Assembly (NCBI GenBank): GCA_014360005.1
Contig: JACIYI010000003.1
Coordinates: 124,001-188,000 of the forward strand
Direction of reading: 5' to 3'
Length of the DNA stretch: 64,000 nt
From: Candidatus Aminicenantota bacterium
Lineage (GTDB): Bacteria > Acidobacteriota > Aminicenantia > Aminicenantales > Saccharicenantaceae
Shown here: one piece after another, positions 1 to 10,200 of the stretch
Position numbering within the stretch: the first letter of the stretch is position 1
Layout of the letters: every line of letters begins with the position of its first letter
Notes under the pieces: generated by a model
What the model saw: the letters and a program-made list of their open reading frames with translations, nothing else
What the model was told of the DNA's origin: nothing
The model's database searches: none
Program-made: the position numbers and the translations under genes

Positions 1-674
1 ACATCCGGGCCAGGGCTGTTAAAAAAGAGCACGTGCTGGAGGCCATCAGAGCCGCGGCCGAGGGCCCGGTGGAAGAAGGTTCGGTCGGAGCCGGCACCGG
101 AACCACCTGTTTCGGCTTCAAGGGCGGAATCGGCACCGCTTCCCGCCGGCTTCCGGAAAATCGAGGCGGCTGGACGGTGGGGATTCTGGTCCAGACCAAT
201 TTCGGCGGGGTGCTGCAGATTAAAGGCCTGGCGGTTGAAGAATTATTGAAAAAGGACTCGCGGCCTGGTGAGAACCAGGCCTGGGTTCAGGAAAACGGTT
301 CGTGTCTGATAGTGGTGGCCACCGATGCCCCGCTGGACAGCCGCAACCTGAAACGCCTGGCCAAAAGGGCTCTCCTGGGCATTGCCCGGACCGGGGGTTA
401 TTACTCCAACGCCAGCGGCGATTATGCCGTGGCTTTTTCCACCGCTCCCCAGCTCAGATTACCGGCAGGACAGCGCAGCCTGACCCAGAACATAGAAGTC
501 GTCCGCAACGAAGCAACGTCGGCTCTCTTCCAGGCCGCGGCCGAGGCGGCCGAAGAAGCCATCCTGAATTCACTTTTCAAGGCCACTGTCGTTAGCGGAA
601 AAGACGGGCACCGGTCTGAACCGCTGCCGCTCAGCAGGTTGAAATCCTGGCTGGAGAAATTCAAGGATGAATAA
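1..674 (+). CDS. P1-family (DmpA-like) aminopeptidase, C-terminal part
   Basis: This is the C-terminal part of a peptidase family S58/P1 protein (L-aminopeptidase/D-esterase, DmpA type), an N-terminal nucleophile hydrolase that cuts itself into two chains. The reading frame is open to the left edge (first full codon at base 3), so the start lies outside; the GTG at 33 is only an internal codon. The family signatures GAGTGTTCFGFKGG and VLVQTNFGG are present. The self-cleavage site is probably the Gly-Ser of NGSCLIVVATDAP, where the Ser becomes the catalytic nucleophile. About 223 residues are visible. The stop overlaps the start of the racemase by 8 bases, so the two are probably translated together. 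The substrate cannot be told from the sequence. Confidence 0.85.
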   Translation, partial: IRARAVKKEHVLEAIRAAAEGPVEEGSVGAGTGTTCFGFKGGIGTASRRLPENRGGWTVGILVQTNFGGVLQIKGLAVEELLKKDSRPGENQAWVQENGSCLIVVATDAPLDSRNLKRLAKRALLGIARTGGYYSNASGDYAVAFSTAPQLRLPAGQRSLTQNIEVVRNEATSALFQAAAEAAEEAILNSLFKATVVSGKDGHRSEPLPLSRLKSWLEKFKDE

Positions 675-1404
675 AAAAATCACCAAAACTGCAGGGATAC
701 TCGGGGGCATGGGGCCGGAAGCCACCGCCCGCTTCTTCGAGCTCATCATCAAGAACACAGCAGCCGCTGTCGACCAGGAGCACCTTAGAATTATCATTTA
801 CAATTTCCCCCAGATTCCGGACCGGACCAGAGCCGTCCTTTACGGCGGCGAAAACCCGGTGCCCTGGATGGTGACCGGGCTGAAAGTCCTGGAAAAAGCC
901 GGGGCCGAACTGGTGGCCATTCCCTGCCTGACGGCCCATTATTTCTTGCCTGAACTCAGGCGCCGGAACCGGCTGCGGCTGCTAGACCTGGTAGCCGAAA
1001 CCGTTCGCTGGACCACCTCCAGCTTACCTGGCCTGAAAACCGTCGGCCTGCTGGCCACTGAGGGAACGGTGGCCACCGGCATTTTCCATAAAGCTTTTGC
1101 CCGCCGTCGGGTCCAGGTGCTGGAACCATCGGCTGCCGGCCAGAAAAAAGTCATGGAAGCTATTTACGGCCGGAAAGGAATCAAGGCTGGTTTCACCGGG
1201 TCAGGACCAGCCAGGCTGCTGCAGGAAGCCGCCCGGGAATTAGTTAACGGTGGAGCTGAAGCCATAATCGCCGGCTGCACCGAAATCCCCCTAGTGTTGA
1301 AACCAGAACGGCTGCCACTGCCCCTGATTGATCCCCTGAACATCGGGGCCAGGGCGCTAATAATCAAGGCCGGTGGCCGGGTAAGAGAGCAATCGCTTCC
1401 TTGA
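667..1404 (+). CDS. aspartate/glutamate racemase family protein
   Basis: This is a PLP-independent amino-acid racemase of the Asp/Glu/hydantoin racemase superfamily, 245 residues, about the usual length. The start shows the aspartate-racemase signature GILGGMGPEAT (residues 10-20). The two catalytic cysteines are visible as Cys87 in IPCLTAH and Cys204 in AGCTEIPL; most aspartate racemases have Asn after the first Cys, here it is Leu. It overlaps the upstream peptidase by 8 bases. Together they could handle D-amino acids or D-peptides, which is inference from the pairing. The stop codon lies inside the -35 box of the rpsU promoter, so the operon ends here in packed sequence. Confidence 0.85.
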   Translation: MNKKITKTAGILGGMGPEATARFFELIIKNTAAAVDQEHLRIIIYNFPQIPDRTRAVLYGGENPVPWMVTGLKVLEKAGAELVAIPCLTAHYFLPELRRRNRLRLLDLVAETVRWTTSSLPGLKTVGLLATEGTVATGIFHKAFARRRVQVLEPSAAGQKKVMEAIYGRKGIKAGFTGSGPARLLQEAARELVNGGAEAIIAGCTEIPLVLKPERLPLPLIDPLNIGARALIIKAGGRVREQSLP

Positions 1405-1429
1405 CAAAATCCAGCTAATCAAGTATAAA
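1401..1429 (+). promoter_or_regulatory. sigma-70 promoter for rpsU
   Basis: A perfect -35 box TTGACA (1401-1406) is followed after 17 bases by TATAAA (1424-1429). It lies 37 bases before the rpsU start and overlaps the stop codon of the racemase gene. It should give rpsU its own transcription, possibly reading on into lipA. Confidence 0.75.
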
Positions 1430-1465
1430 ATCACTAACTTTCCAGAAGTAAGGAGGTGAAATTTA

Positions 1466-1672
1466 GTGGCTTTTGTAGTGGTTGACGACGGAGAAAGTCT
1501 GGAATCGGCCCTCAGACGGTTCAAGAGAAGAGTTCAGCAGGAAGCAATCATCAAGGAAATCAAGAAGCACTCGGTTTACCTTAAACCCGGGGAAAGGCGG
1601 CGGCTGAAAGAAGCTCAAGCCAGAAAAAGAATGCGCCGCCGGCTCAAGAGAGAACGCGACTTCGAATATTGA
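1466..1672 (+). CDS. rpsU: 30S ribosomal protein bS21
   Basis: Small ribosomal subunit protein bS21, 68 residues. The sequence is rich in Arg and Lys towards the C-terminus (RKRMRRRLKRERDF) and carries the conserved N-terminal pattern SLESALRRFKRRV, as is usual for bS21. The start is GTG at 1466, chosen because an AAGGAGGTG ribosome-binding site lies at 1451-1459 with good spacing, and the residues after it match the family start. It has its own sigma-70 promoter and is followed 56 bases later by lipA. Confidence 0.93.
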   Translation: MAFVVVDDGESLESALRRFKRRVQQEAIIKEIKKHSVYLKPGERRRLKEAQARKRMRRRLKRERDFEY

Positions 1673-1728
1673 CCTTAATTCGGGAAAGTCTTCCTTAGCA
1701 GTCTGAATTTAGGAAAAGAGTTGAAGGG

Positions 1729-2595
1729 GTGAATTATTTAAAAAAGCCGTCCTGGCTCAAGGTTAAACTGCCATCTCACAGCGCTTATTTCCAGGTGGCG
1801 GAGATTCTCAAAAGCCGCGACCTACATACCATCTGCCAGAGCGCCCGCTGCCCCAACATCGGCGAGTGCTGGGAGAGGCGGACGGCTACCTTTCTCATCC
1901 TGGGAAACGTCTGCACCAGGAATTGCGGCTTCTGCGCCGTGACCAAGGGCCAGCCCCTGCCCCTTGATGAGCGCGAACCCGAAGCTGTCCTCCAGGCGGT
2001 CCAAGAAATGAACCTGCGCTATGCGGTTATAACCTCGGTCACCCGGGACGACCTGCCCGACGGTGGCGCCAGTCAATTTGCCAGGACCATAGAGTTGATT
2101 AAAAAGAAGTTGCCCGAAACCAGGGTGGAAGTTCTCATTCCCGATTTCCAGGGAGAAGAAAGATGGCTGGCCCGGGTTCTGGAAGCCGGGCCGGATGTTC
2201 TGAACCACAACCTGGAAACCACCCTGAACCTCTATCCCCGAATAAACCGGCCCGAGGCCGCTTATTTTCGCTCTCTGCAGGTGTTGAAAAATGCTGCCAG
2301 ACTGGGAGCGGTAACCAAATCCGGGCTGATGGTCGGGCTGGGTGAAAGCCGCCAGGACCTGGAAGGCGCCCTCAGAGACCTGAGAGAAGCTGGCTGCCAG
2401 CTGCTGACCATGGGCCAGTACCTCCAGCCCGGGTCGGGGCAGGTGCCGGTCGTCCGTTATTATTCTCCCGAGGAATTTTCAGCCTGGCGGGAGTTCGCTC
2501 TGAAGCTCGGTTTCCGGCAGGTGGTGGCCGGGCCCCTGGTCCGCAGTTCTTACCTGGCTGAGAATCTTTATGAAGCCAGCAGGAGTTCCAACTGA
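1729..2595 (+). CDS. lipA: lipoyl synthase
   Basis: Lipoyl synthase is a radical-SAM enzyme that inserts two sulfur atoms into octanoyl groups on lipoyl domains of 2-oxoacid dehydrogenases and the glycine cleavage H protein. The 288-residue product has both iron-sulfur motifs: the auxiliary cluster CX4CX5C (Cys36, Cys41, Cys47) and the radical-SAM CX3CX2C (Cys62, Cys66, Cys69, in CTRNCGFCAV). The C-terminal VAGPLVRSSY with its conserved RSSY serine is present. The start is GTG at 1729, 5 bases after GAAGGGG. The stop overlaps the ATG of the next gene (TGATG). No lipB is visible nearby. Confidence 0.95.
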   Translation: MNYLKKPSWLKVKLPSHSAYFQVAEILKSRDLHTICQSARCPNIGECWERRTATFLILGNVCTRNCGFCAVTKGQPLPLDEREPEAVLQAVQEMNLRYAVITSVTRDDLPDGGASQFARTIELIKKKLPETRVEVLIPDFQGEERWLARVLEAGPDVLNHNLETTLNLYPRINRPEAAYFRSLQVLKNAARLGAVTKSGLMVGLGESRQDLEGALRDLREAGCQLLTMGQYLQPGSGQVPVVRYYSPEEFSAWREFALKLGFRQVVAGPLVRSSYLAENLYEASRSSN

Positions 2596-3335
2596 TGCGT
2601 TACCTGATTTTTTCCGATATCCACGGCAACCTGGAAGCTCTAGAAGCGGTTCTGGAGAACACCAGCCGCAAGAAAATTGATTATTACATTTTTCTGGGCG
2701 ACCTGGTGGGCTACGGGGCCTCACCCAATGAAGTGTTGAAGAAGATGACCGCCCTGAAGCACCTGATAATGGTCAGGGGAAACCATGATAAGGCAGTCTG
2801 CGGCCTGGATTCCATCCAGACCTTCAACCCCATCGCCGCCGCCGCCATCCAGTGGACCAGAAAAACCCTGTTAAAAAAATACATGAGCCTGCTGAGCAGT
2901 CTGGCTAAAGGCCCCCTGGTCATACATAAAAATATAACCATCTGTCATGGCTCACCCTTCGACGAGGATTACTACATCTTCGGCGAATTTGATGCGGTGG
3001 AAGCTTTCGGCTATTTTGATACCCCGCTGTGCTTCTTTGGCCATACCCATTTTCCTTTCATTTACATGGAAAAGGACCAGACAGTAGAAGGCACCTTCAT
3101 CCAGGAAAATCCCTTCGAAATAAAACTGGAAAAGGGGGCCCGCTACCTTATCAACCCGGGTTCCGTCGGCCAACCCCGCGACCGCAATCCTCGGGCCGCT
3201 TATGCCATATATGATTCTGAGCAGCGGCGGATAAAATTCTACCGGGTTGAATACAACCTGAAGGAGAGCCAGAAGAAAATCCTGGCCGCCAGCCTGCCTT
3301 CGGCCCTGGCCGAAAGGCTGGGCCTGGGCATTTAA
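2595..3335 (+). CDS. metallophosphoesterase family protein
   Basis: A calcineurin-like phosphoesterase of 246 residues. All dinuclear-metal motifs are visible in order: SDIHGN (Asp8, His10), GDLVGYG, GNHD, the single His of CHGS, and GHTH. The family includes phosphodiesterases such as YfcE-like and MJ0936-like proteins, and the actual substrate cannot be read from the sequence. The start codon shares one base with the lipA stop, so translation is coupled. Cytoplasmic, no signal peptide. Confidence 0.88.
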   Translation: MRYLIFSDIHGNLEALEAVLENTSRKKIDYYIFLGDLVGYGASPNEVLKKMTALKHLIMVRGNHDKAVCGLDSIQTFNPIAAAAIQWTRKTLLKKYMSLLSSLAKGPLVIHKNITICHGSPFDEDYYIFGEFDAVEAFGYFDTPLCFFGHTHFPFIYMEKDQTVEGTFIQENPFEIKLEKGARYLINPGSVGQPRDRNPRAAYAIYDSEQRRIKFYRVEYNLKESQKKILAASLPSALAERLGLGI

Positions 3336-3592
3336 TCGGCAGGGTCGCAACCCGGAGACCTGAACTTAAGACAACCCCTGATATGAGTAATCTAATTTAA
3401 TTTTTCCCGGCTTTAAGGAAGCGTTACCATCATGTTGTCGGGTCTTCCTTATCACGGACAGCCAGCAAAAAAATAGAAAAAAATGAAATGAAATAAAAAC
3501 AGTCGTGGATTTTCTTACCCGGCGACCATAGCTTTCAACCCAGCCAGGTAGAAGCCAGAGAACAAGGTCTTTATTATTTGACTTTGATCTGA

Positions 3593-4453
3593 TTAAAAGG
3601 TCTTAAGGCGGGGATTGGCATAGCAGTAAAGGCAAGCCGCCGGGCAACTCTGAGCGTAACTGCCAATATCAATGGATTCGGTGCACCGGCAGTCTGGCCT
3701 CTGGGTTCTGTCCTTCTGAGTGGAAGCCGGTTCCTGACGGGGGTGGAGTTGAGACAGCCAGGCTCCGTCAATGCAGGCCGAAGCTTTAACGCCCTGGAGG
3801 GCAGCCACCTCAGCCTGGCTGCAGCTCCAGAGCTCCAGGCCGTATTCCCCGGCTGTGGTCACCAGTCTGGCCACTACCTCTTTCTTTTCCTCAAGACCCG
3901 GGTCATAAAAATCAAGCCCGGTCTTTGCCGCCCGGGTCACCGCTTTCCTGTACCACTGAGTGAAGCTAAACCTGACCGTTCTAATTCCCAGGTGGCTGAC
4001 GGACCTGGCCAGCAGCGGGAAAAAATCAAGGTTGGATTTAAGCTGGCCGCTTTCTTTCCAGAAAATTATCGGGTCAAAACGGATGGAAATCCTTTCCGGG
4101 CGCTCGGCGACTTCCAGCAGGGCCGGAAGCTGTTCCAGGGCCGCCACTGGCGGCGGGGCCAGCCGTTCCAGGAAGCTTCCGCCTAACCCGGTTATGGTGA
4201 AATGGAAATAGACCTGGTCATAGCGGGAGACAAGGTCCCGGAGCCCGTGCTGGTTGTCCAGGAGCGGCTGGAAATTCTTGGACCACAGAACCAGGGTGTG
4301 AACCCCCTTCGGGCTGAGTTCGACCCGGACCTGGCGTCTGCTTCCGTGATGGAAAAACAAAGCCTCCCCACTCTTAAGGCTGGCGGCCAGCCAGCCGGAA
4401 TAGTGGGCGACCAGGTCAGTTCTTCTGGAAGCGCTGATTATCTTCTTAACCAT
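3593..4453 (-). CDS. DUF1848 family protein
   Basis: This 286-residue protein belongs to the DUF1848 family, whose biochemical role is not known. It starts with the family hallmark IISASRRTDLVAHYSGW and contains TLVLWSKNFQPLL and SIRFDPIIFW. It ends with the cysteine-rich signature CRCTESIDIG followed by CPAACLYCYAN, which resembles an iron-sulfur-binding cluster with CxxxCxxC spacing. The ATG at 4453 is chosen because family members begin just before IISASRR. A GTG at 4483, which has a reasonable AGGGA site, would add ten residues and cannot be excluded. Confidence 0.8.
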   Translation of the reverse strand: MVKKIISASRRTDLVAHYSGWLAASLKSGEALFFHHGSRRQVRVELSPKGVHTLVLWSKNFQPLLDNQHGLRDLVSRYDQVYFHFTITGLGGSFLERLAPPPVAALEQLPALLEVAERPERISIRFDPIIFWKESGQLKSNLDFFPLLARSVSHLGIRTVRFSFTQWYRKAVTRAAKTGLDFYDPGLEEKKEVVARLVTTAGEYGLELWSCSQAEVAALQGVKASACIDGAWLSQLHPRQEPASTQKDRTQRPDCRCTESIDIGSYAQSCPAACLYCYANPRLKTF

Positions 4454-4720
4454 TTTTCGACCCCGTGAGCAGGAACCCGGCACTTATTTCCCTGGCTGAT
4501 AGAGGCTGCCCTTGCTCGAACCAGCCTTGCCCAGTTTCATATTTTTTCAAGGGGCTTGTTCCATCTTCTCCAGCTTTAATGTAATTCATTCTACTTCGCC
4601 CAACCTGGGGTTTAGTAGAATCGGGGAAAGAATTTTCCGGAATCACACTACCTCGAGCCCAAAAGGCGAATAAAAGCAGCCAGCCGCCTGAAAGCGGGGA
4701 ATAAATAGTTGGCAGCCGTC

Positions 4721-6205
4721 TTAGAGGCCTTCCTCTTCTTCACTTTCCCGGAATAGCCGGTCACCCAGGGTTTCTCCGATGAAGAAATAAAAAAGGAAGA
4801 AATAGAAAAAGGTCAGTATCAGCAGGTAGAGCAACAGACCGCTGCTGGCCAGCCCCAGCAGCTTAAAAATGGTGGTCTGCATGGACCTGGCTGCTATCCA
4901 GATTGACACCAGCCAGAACATGACCAGGAACAGCAGGTCAAATATCTTAGCCTTAACAAAATTCTTAAAGCCCAGGGGAGGCAAAGTCCGGCCTTCGGCC
5001 GCCCGGTGGCTGCCGGCAGTGAGACCGGTCCCGGACGCTGGAGAAACCGGGGTTGGCCTAAAAATTTCTTCGGTGGTTAGCTGTTCTCTTTCTTCTGCGA
5101 GCTCCATTTCCAGTTCTTCCGTCGTTTCCTCCTCTGGTTCGGCCAGCTCCAGTTCGCTTCGGGTCAGTTTTTCCGGGAAGCCCATGGTGGGTTCGGTGGG
5201 CGTCTCTTCTTCCAGCCACAGTTCGTCTGTCTCGGCCTCCACTTTTTCCGGTTCCTTGACCTCTCCCGTTTCTTCGCTTCCGGCCAGTAATTCGGTGGAA
5301 GCTGTTTTCACTTCTTTTATCCAGGATGGGACTTCCCCGGTTTCCACCTTTCCCGTTTCGCCCGATTTTAACTTTTCCCTTAGATGCTCTTTTTCTTTTT
5401 CCTCGAGCACCCTGAAGAAATCTTCCACTTCGCGGCGACCCAGTTCGGCCGTGGGTCCGACTTTATCCAGTTCGGCTGATTCAAAGGTAGCTGAAGGAGC
5501 GGCACCTTCCTCTTCCGGCTCAATTTCATAAGATTCAGCCGCCTGTCTTTTTTCCTTAAGGCCCAGTTCCTCAACCATCCGCGTTACCAGCCCTGGTTGG
5601 TCGGGCTGCTCTTTTTCCCCGGCTGTTTCTTCCGGTTCCTGTTCACGGGACAGTTCTTCCACCATTCTGGTAACCATCCCGGGTCCGGATACGGCCGGTT
5701 GTTCAGTTTCGGTAGGTTCTTCAGACAGGACTTCTTTCTTTATTTTTTCAATCAGAAATTCTTCTGTTTTCCTGGCTCCGGATTCTTCTGGCTGGCCAAT
5801 TTTCCCGGTTTTATCCCGGGGAAAAGGCAATTTTTCTTCTTCAGAAAAGATAAGATCTTCAGGCCTGGTTTTCTGGCGAGCCCGGCCGGTCAGCTTTTCT
5901 ATCTCGGCTTCTTCCAGGGCAGCGGTATCTTCTTCCACCAGGATGACTTCGGACTTTGCTTCTTCCTCTTCCTCGTCTTCTTCCTCTTCTCCCTCAGCTT
6001 CCTCTTCCAGTTCTTCTTCCAGTTCTTCTTCGTTCAGACTTTCCTTCTCTTCTCTATCGCGATCGTCCTCAATTATTTTGTCACCCGGGATTTCTTCTTC
6101 GATTTCTTCGTCTTCTGGAAAAAGGAGCTGGGTGCCGCAATTCTTACAGTATTGATCCTGGTCGCTGATCAGGGCCCGGCAGTAGGGACAGCGCTTGATA
6201 CCCAT
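4721..6205 (-). CDS. zinc-ribbon protein with long acidic region and RDD-like membrane domain
   Basis: A 494-residue protein of unknown function with three parts. The first 25 residues form a zinc ribbon (CPYC at Cys6/Cys9 and CKNC at Cys20/Cys23). Residues of about 28-400 are very rich in Glu and look disordered; this stretch holds two copies of a short motif, the MVTRMVEELSRE and LVTRMVEELGLK segments. The last 85 residues contain two strongly hydrophobic segments and end YFFLFYFFIGETLGDRLF, which resembles the GQTxGKR end of RDD-domain membrane proteins. A cytoplasmic acidic arm tied to the membrane is inferred. It is a single gene; long Ser-rich or Phe-rich frames opposite it are artefacts of its Glu codons. 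Confidence 0.7.
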   Translation of the reverse strand: MGIKRCPYCRALISDQDQYCKNCGTQLLFPEDEEIEEEIPGDKIIEDDRDREEKESLNEEELEEELEEEAEGEEEEDEEEEEAKSEVILVEEDTAALEEAEIEKLTGRARQKTRPEDLIFSEEEKLPFPRDKTGKIGQPEESGARKTEEFLIEKIKKEVLSEEPTETEQPAVSGPGMVTRMVEELSREQEPEETAGEKEQPDQPGLVTRMVEELGLKEKRQAAESYEIEPEEEGAAPSATFESAELDKVGPTAELGRREVEDFFRVLEEKEKEHLREKLKSGETGKVETGEVPSWIKEVKTASTELLAGSEETGEVKEPEKVEAETDELWLEEETPTEPTMGFPEKLTRSELELAEPEEETTEELEMELAEEREQLTTEEIFRPTPVSPASGTGLTAGSHRAAEGRTLPPLGFKNFVKAKIFDLLFLVMFWLVSIWIAARSMQTTIFKLLGLASSGLLLYLLILTFFYFFLFYFFIGETLGDRLFRESEEEEGL

Positions 6206-6849
6206 AATGTTTTCGCTGCTTTATTTATAAATCTAAAAAAAATTTCTGTCAAATAAATTTTTCTTTCAGGTTAAGACATGGTATCCAGTTTAAGGGCAGT
6301 ATTTGGAAGCGGCGCGGTGGCAGTCCGGCGGTTGGGGTTGGAGCAGAAGAAGCGGGCAGATTTATCAGGTTAGGGCTGGAAAGAGCAGGGATTCCCCCCT
6401 TAAATATTTTGTTGGAACTCTTGGCAGAAAGGAGAGGGAAGCCCCCTGACAGAAAATATATGCCCTGCTTGCTATGAACTTGGCAAGAGTGCGCCGCTCC
6501 TGGTCAGGAACCGGAAATAAACCAGCCGGCGAGACCGGGTCGTCGCTGTCCGCGAATTTAAACCCTCTCAACCGGATGTTGCCAACCTTTTCAGGCGGCC
6601 TCAACTTCCCCTGCCTCTTGAGACTGGATAGACACTCATTGGCCAGGCTAAAACAGAAAAATGGAAAGGCCAGAAAAAATTGCCGGAGAGAGGTCAAATC
6701 ATCTTGCCCTATTGGCAACCATAGGAAACTTCTGTTTCAGGCATACTGGCGGCACTATTTTCTGCTCCAGTACTGCAATAACTTCCAGCCGGGATTAGTA
6801 ATTATGGTTGACAGTCCGGGTTATTTGGATAAAATTAAAAATGCTGGGT
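6206..6849. other. intergenic stretch without supported gene
   Basis: No reading frame here resembles a protein family or has a convincing ribosome-binding site. It separates the acidic zinc-ribbon gene from tRNA-Val. Confidence 0.5.
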
Positions 6850-6924
6850 GGGCGATTAACTCAGTGGCAGAGTGCTACCTTCACACGGTAGAAGTCAGAG
6901 GTTCAAATCCTCTATCGCCCACCA
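6850..6924 (+). tRNA. tRNA-Val (anticodon CAC)
   Basis: The acceptor stem GGGCGAT pairs with ATCGCCC. The D stem ACTC pairs with GAGT. The anticodon stem CTACC/GGTAG encloses the loop TTCACAC, giving anticodon CAC for valine. The T arm is AGAGG-TTCAAAT-CCTCT. The 3' CCA is encoded, and a run of T follows that may end transcription. Confidence 0.96.
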
Positions 6925-7057
6925 TTTTTTTCTATCCACAACCAGAAAGAAGGGGCGGCCGTTCAATTTTTTGAACGATAATTCAATATTATGAATTTTC
7001 AAGGCCTGACGATATTATATTTTATTATTTTTCAATTAGTTAATTAATTGTCTGGAC

Positions 7058-7073
7058 TGGCACGATAATTGCA
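7058..7073 (+). promoter_or_regulatory. sigma-54 (RpoN) promoter of the TonB-receptor gene
   Basis: TGGCACGATAATTGCA matches the -24/-12 consensus TGGCACR-N4-TTGCW at every position. It lies about 160 bases before the receptor start and reads towards it. Transcription from it would need an enhancer-binding activator; none is encoded in this window. Confidence 0.8.
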
Positions 7074-7165
7074 TTAACAAGAATAATGAAAGGCACTAAT
7101 TCTATATCTAAGGAGGTGAGAGCGCAGAGAAAGGGTGATGCATTTTATGGATTAAATTATGGGCC

Positions 7166-7187
7166 GGGATGGCTCCCAAACCATCCC
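7166..7187 (+). promoter_or_regulatory. small hairpin in the 5' leader of the receptor mRNA
   Basis: GGGATGG and CCATCCC form a perfect 7-bp stem with an 8-base loop, 45 bases before the receptor start codon. It may affect translation or be without function. Confidence 0.3.
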
Positions 7188-7231
7188 AGGGTGAAGGGAC
7201 AAAAAATCATTCGAAAGGAGATTTGATTCGA

Positions 7232-10200
7232 ATGAGGAACAAAATCTTAATTTTCGCTTTGCTCGTCTTGCTCGCTGGTGGCACCGCTTTAGCTCAGATC
7301 AACCCCGAAGGCAAGATTATCGGTAAAGTCACCGATGACCAGGGTAATGCCCTTCCGGGCGTAACCGTTGAAGCTACCAGCCCCAGGCTGGTGGGAAAAG
7401 CGGCTACCGTGACTGATGCCACCGGCACCTTCCGCTTGCTGGCTCTTCCTTCCGGGACTTATGAACTGGTTTTCACTCTGCCCGGTTTCAAAACACTGAT
7501 CAGAAAAGACATCATCCTCCAGCTGTCACAGACCATCGTGGTTAACGTCACCATGGAACCGGCAGCCATCGAGGAACAGGTGACCGTTGTCGGACAGAGC
7601 CCCCTGATTGACGTTAAGAGCACCGTTAAGGGCGCGGTCCTGACCAAGGAAACCTTCTTGAGCCTGCCCCGCGGCCGTAACTTTGAATCGCTGATTACCA
7701 CGGTGCCCGGCGTTTCCAGCGAAGGCATCGCTGGCGGTATTTCAGTTGACGGCGCTTCCGGTGCAGAAAATATGTGGTACGTGGACGGCACCAACGTCAC
7801 CGAAATCCACGTCGGAACCAGAGCCCAGAACGTGGTTCTGGAACTGGTTGACGAACTCAAGGTTACCGCTTCCGGTTATAACGCCGAATTCGGCGGCTCC
7901 ATGGGCGGCGTGGTCAACGTTGTCACCCGTTCCGGCGGCAACACCTTCCATGGCGATGTCATTGGCTTCTACGAGAACAACAAGCTCTGGATGCAGGGCA
8001 AAGCCAGAGATTACCTGCGGCTGGACCCATACGATCCTACCCGTCAGCATTACGAGTACGTGAATGACGATGACCTGTTCTTTGACGGCGGCAAGGCCAG
8101 GGATAGGTACTACAGGATGGAAGGCGTTTTCAGTCTGGGCGGCTATATCATTAAGGACAGGCTGTGGTTCTTCGGCTCTTACAACCCGATTTACTCCCAG
8201 ACCAACGCTCTGCGTGACTTCAACCAGAGAACCGGCCCCTTCTACAACTTCATCCGGTGGTACAGATACGACAACGCTTCCATCAAGTTAACCGCTGCCC
8301 CGATGACCGGACTGAGACTGTCGGCCAGCTATGTCAACAATTTCTACCGCTACAAAGGCTCCATCCCCAGCATCAACGGCACAGGAAATCCGGATACCCC
8401 ATACTATCAGGATGGTTATGATTATCCGAACTTCTCCACAGCCTTTACCGCTGATTATTCCGGTAAGAACAATCTCCTGGTGTCCTTTAGAGCCGGCTGG
8501 CACAGACAGGACATCGGCAACCAGGGAATCTTACCTGGGCCTGAACCGACTTATTATTTCAATTACACTAACTATATTTACCAGGATGATCCATTCTATG
8601 TTGACCACCCTGAACTCCTCCACTATGCTGGTTATGCCACCTACGCTACCTGGCTCGAACTCAAGAGAGAGCTCAGAGAAAAAGTCAGCAGCAACCTGGA
8701 TGCCACCTACTACCTGAACCTGGCCGGAGAGCATGCCTGGAAAGCCGGTGTCCAGTTCATCTGGTTGCACGAAAACTATAGTTACACTCCCGTTGCCCCG
8801 CATATCAACTTTTACTGGAATGTCAGCTCACCTTTTGGACGTGGAACATACGGTCATTACAGAATAAGGCACGGCTACAATTCCTATCCCTACGGCTGGG
8901 CCTGGAACATCCACAGCAATAACTGGGCTCTTTACCTTCAGGATTCCTGGACCATTGCCAACCGCCTGACCATTAACTTTGGTATCAGAACTGAGTCCGA
9001 ATACATCCCGTCCTTCGACCCCGCCTATGATATTACCCCAATCAAGTTCGATTTCATGGACAAGCTGGCACCGCGCCTGGGTCTGGTTTATGACGTCTTC
9101 GGCGATTCCAGCCTGAAGTTATTCGGAAGCTTTGGAATTTACTACGACGTCATGAAACTCTACCTGGCTGAAGGCGCTTTCGGCGGTTTCAAGTGGAAAT
9201 ACAGCTACTTCGCTCTGAACAATCCGGACTGGACTCTGATTGCCGCCAATTTTGATGGTACAAATTTTGAAGACCTGGCTGACCAGGCCCCGGGCGGCAA
9301 TGAATATCTCGGCACTATTGACTTCCGTTATCCTTCGTTCGACGCTGTTGACCCCAGCATGAAGCCGGTTTCCCAGATGGAAATCAGCTTCGGTGCTGAA
9401 AAGAAGATCTTCGAAGACCTGTCCTTCTCAGCCCGGGCTGTTTATAAGCACCTGATCAGAACCATTGAAGACATCGGCGCCTACGAAGAAGTTGAGCCCG
9501 GCGTCTTTGCTGAAATCTACATGTTCGCCAACCCCGGTTATGGCTGGGCCAGACCAGTTTCTCAGGGTGGAATAATTTCTGATGAGTTCTGGCCGATGCC
9601 CAAGGCCAAGAGAGACTACTATGGCCTCAACCTGGCTCTGGAAAAGAGATTCAGCCACAACTGGCAGGGCGGTATCAACTACACCCTGAGCCGGGTCCAG
9701 GGTAACTACGGCGGTCTGGCCAGCTCCGACGAAGCCGGCCGCGTCTCGCCCAACGTCGAGAGATATTTCGACTACTGGTTCATGCCTTTTAAGGCGGACG
9801 GATCTGAGCTCGGAGGGCCACTCCCCCACGACAGAACTCACTACATCAAAGCTTACGGCTCCTACGTCTTCCCCTTTGGTCTGACTGTCGGTGTGACTGC
9901 CTATGCCAGAAGCGGCTATCCTCTGAGCACCAGAATCAACCTCTGCAACGCCTACATGTGGCCGAACGGCTACGGCGACCTGGGTCGCCTGCCCTGGAAC
10001 GTCTGGGCTGATGTTTACGTCGAATACACCCTGCGCTTTGCCGGGAAGTACGGCGTGGGCATCAACCTCCAGGTCAACAACATCACCAACACCAAGTCCA
10101 TCACCGGAAAAGTTTTCGACCTTAACAGAGTTGGTTCCAGATACTATACTGACTATCCCGGCACAAGAATCTATTTCGAAGATGCCATGCTCGACGGCAC

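Noticed and set aside
4869..6256. Ser-rich and Phe-rich long frames opposite the acidic zinc-ribbon gene
   Set aside because: They mirror the GAA/GAG codons of the real gene and have low-complexity sequence only.
6474..6974. 166-codon plus-strand open frame
   Set aside because: It runs through tRNA-Val; its C-terminal part is simply the tRNA read as protein, and it has no family match or binding site.
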